Shown: piece by piece, positions 15,679 through 26,200 of the stretch | How the letters are laid out: every line of letters starts with the position of its first letter | Position numbering within the stretch: the first letter of the stretch is position 1 | Translations under genes and position numbers: made by a program | The notes under the pieces: generated by a model | What the model was told of the DNA's origin: nothing | Seen by the model: the letters and a program-made list of their open reading frames with translations, nothing else | Databases searched by the model: none | From: a virus | Length of the DNA stretch: 50,894 nt | Strand: one strand, 5' to 3' | Virus record (IMG/VR): IMGVR_UViG_3300031784_001757 | Span: 1 to 50,894 of that record

Positions 15679-16503
15679 TTAATTGGGTGGATTCTTACCT
15701 AATGCTTCAAGTAACTTTGCTTTAAGCATACTATCTAATGGGACATTCTGATATATATAAGTTAATATACCACGTACTTGAGTATAACGTTCATCTTTAT
15801 GAGTATGGTTAATAAACACTATACCACACGTTACATAGTTTTCTAAATCTTGTATTTTATAATAATGCGTTAATAGATACCACAATGTCCAACAGTTAGT
15901 TGGATTTGTCTCATACTCGTCCTTCAACATCTTTATATACAATTCAGGACGAGATTGTTTCTTGAAATCTTGGTCATGAATCAAGTAGATATCTTTGTTA
16001 TATATCTCAACTTCATATCTATCTTTATGCTTGAACCAAAGATGTTCATATATGGGTTGTGCCCAAATATAATCATGCCTACGATGTATCTTGTTAGTTC
16101 CTAAAAAGTTAGGTGGACCAACTCTAACGTTTTCAGTATATAAATCTAGTCTATCGCATGAAATATTAGTAACAGTAGGATTTACTTCTATTGTCTTTTT
16201 CATTTCAGTCAATACGTTGATACTAAAATATTCATCTAAGTCAGGACTTAAACACCAATCTACATCAGTGGGAATCATATCTAAGTTATAGTTACGTGCT
16301 ACATTGAATATCCATGGGGTAAATATCTTTTGTTCAATTATAAGATTACTATCTGTTTTTGCAGCCTCTTGAAACTTTTCCCAAGTCCCGTCTGTTGAAC
16401 CGGTATCAAGTATAACTCTGTATGTAAGGTCTTTGGTATAATATAACCATTTCTCTACATATTGTAGCTCGTTTTTACATATTGTGTATGCCGCTGTTTT
16501 CAT
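15679..16503 (-). CDS. Glycosyltransferase, GT2-like
   Basis: A 274-aa family-2-type transferase. TICKNELQYVEKWLYY follows the opening strand, RVILDTGSTDGTWEKF (about residues 29-44) is the classic GT2 nucleotide-binding loop, and WCLSPDLDEYFS (about 83-94) holds the metal-binding DLD. The C-terminal third is helical, with TPR-like spacing (LWYLLTHYYKI), as in other small phage glycosyltransferases of this kind. Its start overlaps the end of the methyltransferase gene upstream by four bases. It belongs to the glycan island; donor and acceptor are unknown. Confidence 0.8.
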   Translation of the reverse strand: MKTAAYTICKNELQYVEKWLYYTKDLTYRVILDTGSTDGTWEKFQEAAKTDSNLIIEQKIFTPWIFNVARNYNLDMIPTDVDWCLSPDLDEYFSINVLTEMKKTIEVNPTVTNISCDRLDLYTENVRVGPPNFLGTNKIHRRHDYIWAQPIYEHLWFKHKDRYEVEIYNKDIYLIHDQDFKKQSRPELYIKMLKDEYETNPTNCWTLWYLLTHYYKIQDLENYVTCGIVFINHTHKDERYTQVRGILTYIYQNVPLDSMLKAKLLEALGKNPPN

Positions 16504-17105
16504 TCTTGTGTTTTGATAAATGCTGTTTGTGATCCGTCAGGGATATTTAATATGTTCAGTTTATGCCAGTTACATTGAATAAACATCTCTACCGCCATTC
16601 GTACACTCATCTGTGCTGATTGTGTACCGTTCTTATCTGTGTAACGCCAAGTAGTAGTATCATCACATAGAATAACTCCTCCTACATGTAGTATCTTCCA
16701 AGCTAATACTAAGTCAGTTAATACTTCACTTGCTTTGTGATCTCCGTCGATGTAGATAAACTCTGCTTTAACATTAGTGTTAATCAAATCCATCAAACCA
16801 TCTGTACTAAATTTTGAAATATATGTTACATTCTTATGTTCGTTTGTTTCGAGGTTATCTAAAAAATTTTGTTTTACTACATTAAAATCTTCACTCATAT
16901 CATTACTGCCGACATGAGGATCAATTGCGTAAATGTTAAGATTCTTATTGTATAGAGTAAGTTGGTCACTCATCCAAAATGTAGTAGAACCTTCGAACAC
17001 ACCCACTTCTACAATTGTGTTAGGTACACCATATGTTTGTACTAGATGACCAATGTTAACCATTGCACCCTTACCGCAATTGAAATCCATACTAAATTTG
17101 TACAT
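16500..17105 (-). CDS. SAM-dependent methyltransferase, class I (Methyltransf_24-like)
   Basis: A 201-aa Rossmann-fold methyltransferase. Motif I is TIVEVGVFEGSTTFW (about residues 30-44), the acidic end of strand 2 is YAIDPHVG (about 79-86), and FIYIDGDHKASEV (about 116-128) plus GGVILCDDTTTW (about 142-153) match the IDGDH and CDD signatures of the Methyltransf_24/CmcI-like group. Such enzymes often methylate sugars or sugar-linked groups in cell-surface and antibiotic pathways. It shares one base with the neighbouring methyltransferase and overlaps the GT2 gene by four, so it lies inside the glycan operon. O-methylation of a surface sugar is the best inference. Confidence 0.8.
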   Translation of the reverse strand: MYKFSMDFNCGKGAMVNIGHLVQTYGVPNTIVEVGVFEGSTTFWMSDQLTLYNKNLNIYAIDPHVGSNDMSEDFNVVKQNFLDNLETNEHKNVTYISKFSTDGLMDLINTNVKAEFIYIDGDHKASEVLTDLVLAWKILHVGGVILCDDTTTWRYTDKNGTQSAQMSVRMAVEMFIQCNWHKLNILNIPDGSQTAFIKTQE

Positions 17106-17710
17106 TATTGCTTTCTATATATAACTATATTTTTTTCAGGATTAATATAGGGTGTTTCTTTGACCTTAGTCAAATGTTTCTCTATCTCAGTAAACACATT
17201 GAAGTTATCGTTATTCCAAATCACGTAACCTTTTTCATCTACATCACTAGGAACAAATCTGTTATCTTCATTTACTAAAACTAAGTATCCATTGGGTTTT
17301 AGCGTGTTGACTAAATTTTCTATCTCTTGTTTTGGATTCTCTACGTGCTGTAATACAAATACTGCTAGACACACATCTATTGAATTGTTGTCAGGTAGCT
17401 GTGATATTATTTTAAACTTACGTGGGTTACTGACATATAATGTAGCAAAAGTTTTCATGCTTTCGCTAATATCATAACCCAATACAGAACAATCAAACTT
17501 GTTTACAATATTTTTACTAACACGTCCCATGCCACAACCAAAGTCTAAAACAATCGATTCGTTAGTAATAATATTTTCGTTAGCTATTATATCAACTAAA
17601 AATTCAGTTTCTTTGCAAAACTTTTCTGGTTTGTCAGCCTCGAAACTAAGAACCACATTCATTGCTTGGGTGATTGTGGTTACATCAAATGTTTCTTTGA
17701 TATATCTCAT
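17105..17710 (-). CDS. SAM-dependent methyltransferase, class I (type 11-like)
   Basis: A 201-aa methyltransferase with motif I IVLDFGCGMGRVSKNIV (about residues 53-69), motif II SVLGYDISESM (about 75-85), then VCLAVFVLQHVENP (motif IV, about 110-123) and LKPNGYLVLVNED (motif V). The order and length fit the Methyltransf_11/25 group. No second domain is present. It overlaps the GT25-type gene upstream by four bases and touches the second methyltransferase gene downstream. Two adjacent methyltransferases of different subfamilies in a glycan operon suggest methylation at two positions, or on two molecules; the substrate cannot be told. Confidence 0.82.
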   Translation of the reverse strand: MRYIKETFDVTTITQAMNVVLSFEADKPEKFCKETEFLVDIIANENIITNESIVLDFGCGMGRVSKNIVNKFDCSVLGYDISESMKTFATLYVSNPRKFKIISQLPDNNSIDVCLAVFVLQHVENPKQEIENLVNTLKPNGYLVLVNEDNRFVPSDVDEKGYVIWNNDNFNVFTEIEKHLTKVKETPYINPEKNIVIYRKQ

Positions 17711-18426
17711 GTTACAAGTTTGTCGTTGCGTTCAGTAGTTCTACCGGTCAATGGTCTAGCAAGAATAGTTGTGTCTGTTGTTACATTAATATTTTTATCA
17801 TAAGCAAACATGCCCTGATGTGTAATGTTGAACAAGTCTGCTCTCATCATAATATCTAATGGAGCACAAATTCCCATCTTCAATACATGAGCAATCAAGT
17901 TCTTTGCCATTAACGGATCGATTGCATATGCATGGGCACGACAGATAAACAGATAGTTAGGGCCTTCACTAGCATGCGGTGGAATAGTTGGATGTATTCC
18001 CCAGCCTTGCTCTGCCCATTCAGCACCACCTAGATAGCATATTGAGTTTACTGAATCATATGATGTAAACTTTTTAGTCATAATGCTATCATGTTCAAGT
18101 ATAACAATAGGCTTATCGATCTTAGCACAATGAATCCACAAGCTGATATGACTTAATGCACAAGCAACTTCACCTCTAGTTAAGTAGTGGTCAGTAATCT
18201 TTAGCATTTTAATAACTGAATCACCTACACTATGATCGGGTACTGTGATTTCAGGGCCAATGCCATTAAAGGCATCCCACACTTTATATTGCATACCTGC
18301 ATTCATACAACTGAGTTGACATCGTTTAGAATACCTCTCAGAAGATTCATTACCTTTTACAGTAATGATGTAAGCGTGTTCTACTTCAAAATCACGCTTG
18401 TAAAATAAATTAAGATTTGTGTCCAT
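17707..18426 (-). CDS. Glycosyltransferase, GT25-like
   Basis: A 239-aa protein resembling family 25 (lipooligosaccharide-type) transferases. It has an N-terminal AYIITVKGNESSERYSKR segment, as in the I-N-L-x-R-x-x-x-R start of the family, LTRGEVACALSHISLW (about residues 81-96), and PIVILEHDSIMT (about 104-115). In most GT25 proteins the last motif reads L-E-D-D, so LEHD is a variant at the metal site; activity may be altered or the second acid may come from elsewhere. The C-terminal half with CAPLDIMM matches the conserved P-x-D region. It overlaps the 573-aa fusion gene upstream by 17 bases. Confidence 0.7.
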   Translation of the reverse strand: MDTNLNLFYKRDFEVEHAYIITVKGNESSERYSKRCQLSCMNAGMQYKVWDAFNGIGPEITVPDHSVGDSVIKMLKITDHYLTRGEVACALSHISLWIHCAKIDKPIVILEHDSIMTKKFTSYDSVNSICYLGGAEWAEQGWGIHPTIPPHASEGPNYLFICRAHAYAIDPLMAKNLIAHVLKMGICAPLDIMMRADLFNITHQGMFAYDKNINVTTDTTILARPLTGRTTERNDKLVT

Positions 18427-20131
18427 CTAGTGCCCGTTTAAATTCAGTATAGTCGATACGACCTGGTTTATGTACTTGAATTAACATTCTAGTTGATAAT
18501 GCTACATTATTCAAGTGATTTAGGGCATGATTAAGTTCTTCTTGGGTGATGGTACCATTTGATAGGCGTTGTTGATATGGGTCAGTGTATTCAAACTGGA
18601 CATCACATACTTCAATATCAATGTCTTCTTCAAATGCTAGTAATGAATCACTTTCACCTTTATTTGCTTTTTCAAACATATGACGTTTGTTAAACAAGTT
18701 AAACATAGCAACCGTAATTAAACGTTTGTGTGTTGGGTCATCTAATGCTGTATCGCATCTCCAATGTGGTGTTTGTATTTCCCAAACAGCACCGTTCTCG
18801 CTTACACGATATAGTTCTTTAATAACATCAATAAAGTCTCTACCAGTCTCACCCAGATGTTCTAAAATATCTTTAGCAACAACGTGTGAGTATTCATTGT
18901 CTTTCCACGGCCAGGGTAGAACGCTTAAATCAACATGTTCATCTGCATCAATGAATGTTGATTTGTCAACGTTAACAAAACCATCAAACTTTTTAAAGCC
19001 ACAACCTAAGTTTAGTTTCTTAGTGATACGATCTTCATCTGGTTGATCGATATGTTTCAAGTTGAAACGTGCTTCTAGTGCAGTATAAAGACTTTGAAAT
19101 GTTGGGTTCCATTTCTTAGGATCGGTTTGTCTAAAGATTTGTACGCACTTATAGTATGGACTTGTGTTAGAATCAGGTGAACCAGATGTCCAAGTATGGT
19201 ATGGAAGAATAGGAACGATGACCCATGTTTCTTTACCCATTGCGGCTGCTAAGTGTGCAACGCTAGTACAAGATGAGATAACAATATCCATGTTAGCAAT
19301 AGCTGCCATTGTATCTTCCCAACTTAACAAGAAATGTTGCAAGTCAGTTACATTCTCTGGCAATTGAATAATGTTATGATCCTTTTGCAAGCTATAAATT
19401 TGTAGTTCATCATACTTTGTTAAGTTAGTAATAAAGTTCTCTGGGAACTTTCTAAATTGTTGATGTTCAAACTTTGGATTACCCGCCCAACGAATACCAA
19501 CTTTAATCTTTTCACTATTGACAAATGTTTTCCAAATTTCTGTACTATCTGGTTTAGCAGTTAAGTATGGACCATTAGGAAAGTCTGAGAACTCATGACC
19601 GGCTACCCAACCGGCACTAAAGCCCGGTACCCAAAAGTCATGAGGTACTGTATGTGCTTGATTGCGTAGTATAACTTGATCCACACCTTCAATACGTTCA
19701 AATACAGAAACTAGTTCAGGGGCACATGCAATGTATACTGCCTTTGCACCTTGCTTCTTAAAGCTAGTTGCAAAACGTGCGTGAATGATTTCATCTCCGT
19801 AACCACCTTCTAGTGATACAATGATAGATTTATTATTGATAGAATGTTTTTCTGGGTTAAAGATTGGTGCATCTGTTTTCAGAGGAGGGCTACCATATAC
19901 ATTTAAGAAACGTCCGTTCTCTAGTAATTGACAACCTTTTTTATAATCACCATCTTGAATTAAGAACCAGCCGCGGTTGAAGCAATGTCGCATCCAAATA
20001 TCTTCAGTATTAACTCCTTTAGCATCTAGTATTTTTTTAGGGCCTATGTTTTCTAATTTGTCTGAAAGCTGTCTGGCCTCTTGATGTTTACCTTCCAATT
20101 GAAGTTTGAGCATCATGTCTATTTCGTGCAT
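18410..20131 (-). CDS. GT9-like glycosyltransferase fused to a SAM methyltransferase
   Basis: A 573-aa fusion with three parts. Residues 1-100 are TPR-like (FNRGWFLIQDGDYKKG at 51-66). Residues 103-355 are a GT-B, heptosyltransferase-like domain with VSLEGGYGDEIIHARF and IVISSCTSVAHLAAAMG. Residues 372 to about 520 are a methyltransferase with KLNLGCGFKKFDGFVNVD and VVAKDILEHLG. The transferase part is a clear paralogue of the C-terminal half of the 595-aa protein at 13856, in which the extra domain is an N-terminal sulfotransferase. The protein should act on a surface glycan. GGAG sits before ATG 20131, and a late promoter lies 63 bases upstream, so this is the first gene of the glycan island. 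Confidence 0.82.
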   Translation of the reverse strand: MHEIDMMLKLQLEGKHQEARQLSDKLENIGPKKILDAKGVNTEDIWMRHCFNRGWFLIQDGDYKKGCQLLENGRFLNVYGSPPLKTDAPIFNPEKHSINNKSIIVSLEGGYGDEIIHARFATSFKKQGAKAVYIACAPELVSVFERIEGVDQVILRNQAHTVPHDFWVPGFSAGWVAGHEFSDFPNGPYLTAKPDSTEIWKTFVNSEKIKVGIRWAGNPKFEHQQFRKFPENFITNLTKYDELQIYSLQKDHNIIQLPENVTDLQHFLLSWEDTMAAIANMDIVISSCTSVAHLAAAMGKETWVIVPILPYHTWTSGSPDSNTSPYYKCVQIFRQTDPKKWNPTFQSLYTALEARFNLKHIDQPDEDRITKKLNLGCGFKKFDGFVNVDKSTFIDADEHVDLSVLPWPWKDNEYSHVVAKDILEHLGETGRDFIDVIKELYRVSENGAVWEIQTPHWRCDTALDDPTHKRLITVAMFNLFNKRHMFEKANKGESDSLLAFEEDIDIEVCDVQFEYTDPYQQRLSNGTITQEELNHALNHLNNVALSTRMLIQVHKPGRIDYTEFKRALDGHKS

Positions 20132-20170
20132 ATTTTCTCCGTTGTATGTTTAATTTGGCAGTGCCGACGT

Positions 20171-20208
20171 TTTTGTCTATAAAACTGTAAAGTTATTTAT
20201 AGACAAAA
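20171..20208 (-). promoter_or_regulatory. 13-bp perfect inverted repeat carrying a late promoter
   Basis: TTTTGTCTATAAA (20171-20183) and TTTATAGACAAAA (20196-20208) are exact inverse copies with a 12-base spacer. It is the only notable feature in the 94-base gap between the RCC1 gene and the 573-aa gene. On the minus strand the 5' arm overlaps TATAAATA, so late transcripts should begin in the loop near 20188 and lack the 5' arm. Read-through RNA from the giant gene could fold here. There is no T-run after the stem, so it is not a classic terminator. Confidence 0.55.
20194..20201 (-). promoter_or_regulatory. T4-type late promoter TATAAATA before the glycan island
   Basis: Perfect consensus on the minus strand, 63 bases before ATG 20131. 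It would start the first gene of the glycan operon separately from the giant upstream gene. Confidence 0.6.
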
Positions 20209-20225
20209 CACTAGGTTGATTAATT

Positions 20226-23200
20226 TTACTTAGTAATACCGAAGTGGTTGTAACCATTTGATACTGTGCCAGCAGATATACCTACTGCAGTAATTATAGG
20301 TCTTATTGGACGGTTGTCATTGAATCCCCATTCATATAATACATTGTTAGGATCAACTAACAATGTATTATTAAAGTTAGCTGATACTTGTGTCCAAGAT
20401 GATGAGCCAATTTGAGTAGGTATACTGTACATATTAGGTGGTACAAGTGATTGATTATTACCTATTTGTACCGGGCTTGATCTACTAATTCTATCGTTCA
20501 CCCCAAGCTGTCCACTATTATTTAGACCCCATGTAGCCATTTTACCATCAACTATAATCAATCCTTGACTTGCATTATTACTAACGGATAATATTGGACT
20601 AACATAAGTACCTATTTGCACAGGGGCACTACGGGGTACCTGATCACCTAATCCAAGTTGACCACTAGCATTAATACCCCAACCAAATAAGTAACCATCA
20701 CTACGTATACCTAATTGATATCCGTTTTGCGTTGAAATATTAGTCCAGCTATCAGATGTTGTAGGTAAGAATACTGGACTTAAGGCAGGTAATACGGAAT
20801 AAATACCTAATTGACCTGTATTATTTCTTCCCCATGTGTACAATCCATATAATAAATCAAGACCTGTAGTAGAGTCGCGGCCGGCTGATACCATAGCCCA
20901 ACTACTTGTACCAATTTGTACTGGACTACTACGATTTGAAGTATTAGCATCACCTATTTGTCCGTTTGAATTCAGTCCCCATGCAAATAACAATTTATCA
21001 CTGCGTATTCCTGCCGTATGATTAAAACCAGAACTAACAGATGTCCAGCTAAATGCACCAAGTTGTACAGGGCTACTACGCCAACTTATATCATTTAATC
21101 CTAGCTCGCCAGAATTGTTTCCTCCCCAAACGTACAATAGTCCAGTTGAGGTAATTGCGGCTGCGTGGCTCCATCCTGCTGAAATAACACTCCAGCTACT
21201 ACTACCGATCTGTACCGGACTACTTCTAGATAATTGTGCATTATCACCTATTTGACCATTAGTACCTAGACCCCACATAAACAATGCGCCATCACTTCTT
21301 ATGGCTCCACGTCCTCTATTAGAAATACTGAGCCATGTACTACCCGTTGCAATTTGCACTGGACTATTTCTGGATATTACATTATTTTGTGCTAACTCAC
21401 CATTTGTGTTTGCTCCCCAAGCAAATAGTCTATTAGTAGCATCAAGAGCCAAAAAGGTAGCAAGACCAAGTGTTGATGCTACTGCTATCCAACTACTTGT
21501 ACCAACTTGTACTGGACTACTTCTGTTAACTGAATCACCTAATCCCAGTTGACCTACTGCATTATCACCCCAACTCCATAATGTACCATCACTACGTATT
21601 GCAGCCATTGATGAAGTGCCGACAGATACCTGAGTCCAACTACTTGTACCAACTTGTACTGGACTACTACGATGTACTAGGTCATTTAAACCTAGCTCGC
21701 CAGAATTGTTTTGGCCCCACATAAATAGCGCACCATCACTACGAATGGCTGCACTTGTAAGGCTATTTATATTAACTTGACTCCAGCTAAACGCAGCTGG
21801 TTTACTTGTATTGGTTAAGTAAGTTTGTTGTATTTGGGCACTAGTAAATGAGTTAACTTGTACAGGGCTACTTCTATGAATTACTGATCTATCACCTAGT
21901 TGACCATTAGAGTTGCCACCCCAAGTAAACAATAAATTGTTTGAATTAATAGCTCCTACGGTAGAACCACCTGCACTAACCATAGTCCAGCTTGCACCAA
22001 TTTGTACTGGACTACTTCTACTTAATTGTGCATTATCACCTATTTGACCAGTAGTACCTAGACCCCATACAAACAATCTCTTGTCTACTGTCAATGCTGT
22101 GTTGTAAGAGTTACCGGCACTAACTTGTGACCAGCTACTTGTACCAATTTGAATAGGTACTGATTTACTAATAATAGTATTATCACCTAATTGACCATTA
22201 GTACCTAATCCCCAAGCCCATAGTGTATTATCACTACGTATGCCAATTGTTGTGGCTGCACCTGCACTAATTGCATTCCATGATTCAGTTACCGATCGGA
22301 CAAACATCGGGCTACTTCTAGCTCCTATTGTTTCACCTAATCCAAGTTGTCCACTAGAATTTTGACCCCAAATATAAAGTTGTTTATTTGTAAATGAGAT
22401 TGCCATAATTACTCCAGGATTAGTTCCTGAACTAACTTTTGACCAGGTGCTTGTACCAATTTGTACAGGACTACTACGATGCACTGTATCATTTAATCCT
22501 AATTGACCGTTAGTATTAAGTCCCCAAGCCCATAATGTGTTATCCGCTTTTATAGCAGAAGTTGACCAAGCTGAGCCAGCAGATACACTTGTCCAACTAC
22601 TTGTACCAACTTGTACCGGGACAAGCGCACTGGAGGAGTTGCCGGTGCCAAGAGCGCCAAACACGCCAAAACCACAAGCCCATAGCGAGCCGGTGGTTTT
22701 TATAGCCATAAAATATCCTGCACCAGACGAGACTTGTTGCCAATTAGTATCAGTACCAACTTGTACTGGGCTACTGCGTGGGATACCAGACTGATTTTGA
22801 CCGAGCGCGCCGGATGCCGCATCTCCCCAAGACCATAATGTTCCATCTAAGCGTATGCCGTACATATTTGTACTGCCATCTGGGCTGCCTGCACTGATTT
22901 GGGACCAGCTACTTGTACCAACTTGTACAGGACTACTACGATTTATTGTATCATTTAAACCTAATTGACCAGTAGCGTTATTTCCCCAACTAAATAATGC
23001 ACCATCAATACGTAAGGCGGCTGCTATTCCAGTTCCTGCATTAGTACTTCCAGTTCCTCCTGAAATCATAGTCCAGCTACTTGTACCAACTTGCACTGGA
23101 CTACTGCGATGTTCTCGGTCATTTAAACCAAGCTGTCCATTGACATTAGCTCCCCAACTCCATAACGTGTTGTCTATACGAATTGCATAGGTTGCTCCAT

Positions 23201-26200
23201 TACCGACAGATACCTGAGTCCAACTACTTGTACCAACTTGTACCGGGCTATACACAGCAGTAATAGAATTTAGCCCTAATTGACCATAATTATTCAGACC
23301 CCATATAAATAACGCACCATCATTACGTATTGCTGCCAATGTTCCGAGATTGCCGCTTGCACTAATTTGTGTCCAACTAAACCCAGTTTTACCTGTATTA
23401 GTAAGATATGTTTGTTGTATTTGTTCAGTAGTAAACGTACTAATTTGTACAGGGCTACTACGATTAGCAATAGTACCCAATCCTAGCTGGCCTGATCCGC
23501 CTGCTCCCCAACCATATAATAAGTTATCAGAAGATATACCAAATGTAGTAAGGTCTGTAGTAGTTGTTATACCACCTGCACTAATTTGTGTCCAACTACT
23601 TGTACCAACTTGTATCGGGATACTACGATGTAATGTATTATTTGAACCCAAATTACCATCATCATTATCACCCCACGTGAACAATAAGCCATCACTACGA
23701 ATAGCTGCCACATGACCGGCAGATGCTGTTGCTTTAGTCCAACTATATGCAGTAAATGTATTGGCAGCTGTATTACCCCAACCATACAATTTGTTATTTG
23801 TCTGTATACCTACATTATGATAATAACCTGCACTAATTTTACTCCACGCATCAGTACCGATCTTTTTAGGCATTGAAACGTAACTTGCAATTTGTACTGG
23901 GCTACTACGATGTAGCATATCATTTAAACCCAATTGCCCAGAGTTATTGTCACCCCATCCATATAATAATATATTCCCATCATGTGTACCAATGGTAGAA
24001 GTGCTGCCAGCAGAGATAAAAGACCAACTACTAGTACTTATTAATGTTGGAGTACTACGATTCACTGTATCATTTAAACCTAATTGACCATAGCCATTAT
24101 TTCCCCATGCATATAATAATTTGTTACTTGTTCTACCAACCATAAACGAAGTACCAACTGATATTTGAGACCAACTACTAATGCCAACTTGTACTGGAAT
24201 ACTTCTGGAAAAAACAGTATTGTTACCCAATTGACCGCTACTATTAGCTCCCCACGTGAACAATAAGCCATCACTACGAATTGCTGCCGATGCGTAAAGA
24301 CCTTGCATTGATATTTGGTTCCAAGAATCATTCGCAGTACGGATGAAAACTGGGCTACTACGATTTATTGAATCATTTAAACCAAGTTGTCCGATATTGT
24401 TATTTCCCCAACTAAATAGTTGTTTGCTAGTATTTTCTATAGCTACTATATGGTCAGCTAGTCCATTAATGTTGAACCAACTACTTGTGCCAACTTGTAC
24501 AGGACTACTACGATGTATCCTATCATTTAAACCTAATTGACCGTTAGTATTACTACCCCACGCCCACAATGTATTGTCGCTTCGTATGGCTAGTGTCTGA
24601 AGTACTCCTGAAGCAACTGATGTCCAGCTACTTGTGCCAACTTGCACTGGACTACTTCTGTTAAAAATATCATTTAAACCAAGTTGTCCGGTAGTGTTAA
24701 GTCCCCAAGTCCATAAATTATTATTAGACGATATTGCTGCCATAGCCGATTGACCAACTGACACTTGAGTCCAGCTACTTGTACCTATTTGAGTTGGACT
24801 ACTACGATGTATCCTATCATTTAATCCTAGTTTTCCATCAGCATTACTGCCCCATGTAAACAATATACCATTGATACTCAATGCAGCGGTAGCACCATTA
24901 TTAGCTCTAACTTGAGTCCAGCTACTTGTACCAACTTGCACCGGACTACTTCTGTGTATAATATCATTTAAACCAAGTTGTCCGATATTGTTATTTCCCC
25001 AACTAAATAATGCACCATCACTCCTTATTGCAGACACACAATATTGACCGGCTGCAACAATTGTCCAACTACTAGTACCAATTTGTACAGGACTACTACG
25101 ATTTATTGTATCATTTAAACCAAGTTGTCCGATATTGTTAAGTCCCCAAGTAAATAGTGCACCATCAATGCGTACAGCGTATGCAAATTCTTCTGCTCCG
25201 ACTGACACTTGAGTCCAACTACTTGTACCAATTTGTACTGGGCTAGATTTATTAACTGTAGTAGTGTCTCCTAGACCACCCCAAAAGCCTAAACCCCACA
25301 TAAACAATGCGCCATCACTTCTTATGGCTCCGGTAGTAACAGCCCCACTAGTTCCATTAGCACTTATTGATGTCCAACTATAGGTTGATGATCCTGTATT
25401 TGTTAAGTATGTATTTTGTTGTTCAAGGGTGGTTATTGATGTGACTTGCACTGGACTAGATATATTATTGCTGTTTGATCCGATACCCAATTGTCCATTT
25501 GTATTGTTACCCCAAGCCCAAAGTGTACCGTCACTTTTTATGGCACTTACTCCGTAGGATGACCAACGACTATCAATCATTATCCAGCTGCTTGTACCAA
25601 CTTGTACAGGACTACTTCTGTTAAATCCACTTGTGGGCGCATTTATGCCTAACTGTCCGTAAAGATTAGTACCCCAAGTCCATAAACTACCATCATTGCG
25701 TATAGCACCGTTTCCACCTACTATAGTCCATGAATTATCTGTACCAATTTGGGTTGGACTACTACGATGTATCCTATCATTTAAACCCAGGTTTCCATTA
25801 GTATTAAGTCCCCAAGCCCATAATGTACCATCACTACGTATTGCAGTAGTCCAAGATTCGGCAGTATTAACCATAGACCAGCTACTTGTACCAACTTGCA
25901 CTGGACTACTTCTGTTAAAAATATCATTTAAACCAAGTTGTCCGATATTGTTAAGTCCCCAAGTCCATAATGTACCATCACTTTTTATACCAGTAAATTT
26001 ACTACTTTCATTAGTTAAACTAGTCCATGACGATGTGATATCATTAGTTAATAGATAGTTAGTTAACGTTTGTAAACTATCATAAACCCATGGTTGATAT
26101 TGCAATCCCCAACCATATAGTGAGTTATCAGATGCAATAGCTAGTGAGTGTACATTACCTGCACTGATTTGTGACCAACTGCTACTACCAATTTGTGTTG

